Below the pieces are notes generated by a model. It did not search any database, had not been told where the DNA came from, and saw only the letters and a list, made by a program, of their open reading frames with translations. From Acidobacteriota bacterium (GTDB lineage Bacteria; Acidobacteriota; UBA6911; RPQK01; JAJDTT01): a stretch of DNA of 64,000 nucleotides. The stretch's first letter is position 1, and each line of letters starts with the position of its first letter. Positions 63,992 through 64,000 of this stretch are shown in pieces. The stretch lies in the NCBI GenBank assembly GCA_028874215.1, contig JAPPLF010000080.1:170111-234110 (forward strand), written 5' to 3'. The position numbers and the translations under genes were made by a program.

Positions 63992-64000
63992 CGCTTGGGC

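Overview
The window is high-GC bacterial chromosome, most likely from an uncultured Acidobacteriota lineage. The case rests on a VWFA-related protein of the acidobacterial type beside an Oar-like TonB-dependent receptor, several ECF sigma factor units (one coupled to a membrane Ser/Thr kinase), a DUF1549/DUF1553 + DUF1501 + PQQ-propeller triad (also common in Planctomycetes), and several exported beta-propeller paralogues. I see no rRNA, tRNA or CRISPR array. Taxonomy is inferred from gene families only.

Layout. 0-13.4 kb: oxidative and sugar-acid style catabolism. It holds an exported PQQ-like propeller, an exported five-bladed-propeller protein, an operon of aldo/keto reductase, class IV aminotransferase and 3-hydroxyacyl-CoA dehydrogenase, a divergent ferredoxin-NADP reductase, a TIM-barrel isomerase with an enolase-superfamily enzyme, an orphan antitoxin, a MetE-like methyltransferase and a Na+/solute symporter. 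13.5-22.8 kb (minus strand): lipids and envelope. An alkyl-DHAP synthase (AGPS) is paired with an SDR resembling the animal alkyl/acyl-DHAP reductase DHRS7B/PexRAP. Further on is a probable operon of START-like protein, ECF sigma, membrane Ser/Thr kinase, CDP-alcohol phosphatidyltransferase, GtrA protein and a second START-like protein. 23-34 kb: the DUF1553/DUF1501/PQQ triad, then a YhaO/YhaN (SbcD/SbcC-like) nuclease pair. 34-42.3 kb: an outer-membrane barrel, then a four-gene minus-strand operon whose TonB receptor and two further exported proteins carry Gly/Arg-rich low-complexity tracts. 42.4-54.8 kb: an SLC13 permease, an unknown membrane protein and a symporter in one operon, a REP-derived tandem repeat array, a CehA/McbA metallohydrolase, DoxX, an HpcH/HpaI aldolase, a divergent PiT-like protein, a GHL10-like barrel and a second five-bladed-propeller protein. 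54.8-57.6 kb: an ECF sigma factor translationally coupled to a VWA/YfbK-like membrane protein. 57.7-64 kb: an island edge marked by a mogA remnant, followed by drmD and drmMI, the leading genes of a class 1 DISARM anti-phage system that continues past the window.

The points most worth follow-up are the bacterial AGPS + DHRS7B-like pair with a paired operator-like repeat upstream; the Gly/Arg-rich exported-protein operon; the DISARM island with a mogA scar at one edge and a drmMI frame that stops before its expected catalytic NPP(W/Y) motif; and a REP-like element family that appears at three loci and has expanded into a five-copy 43-bp tandem array at one of them.
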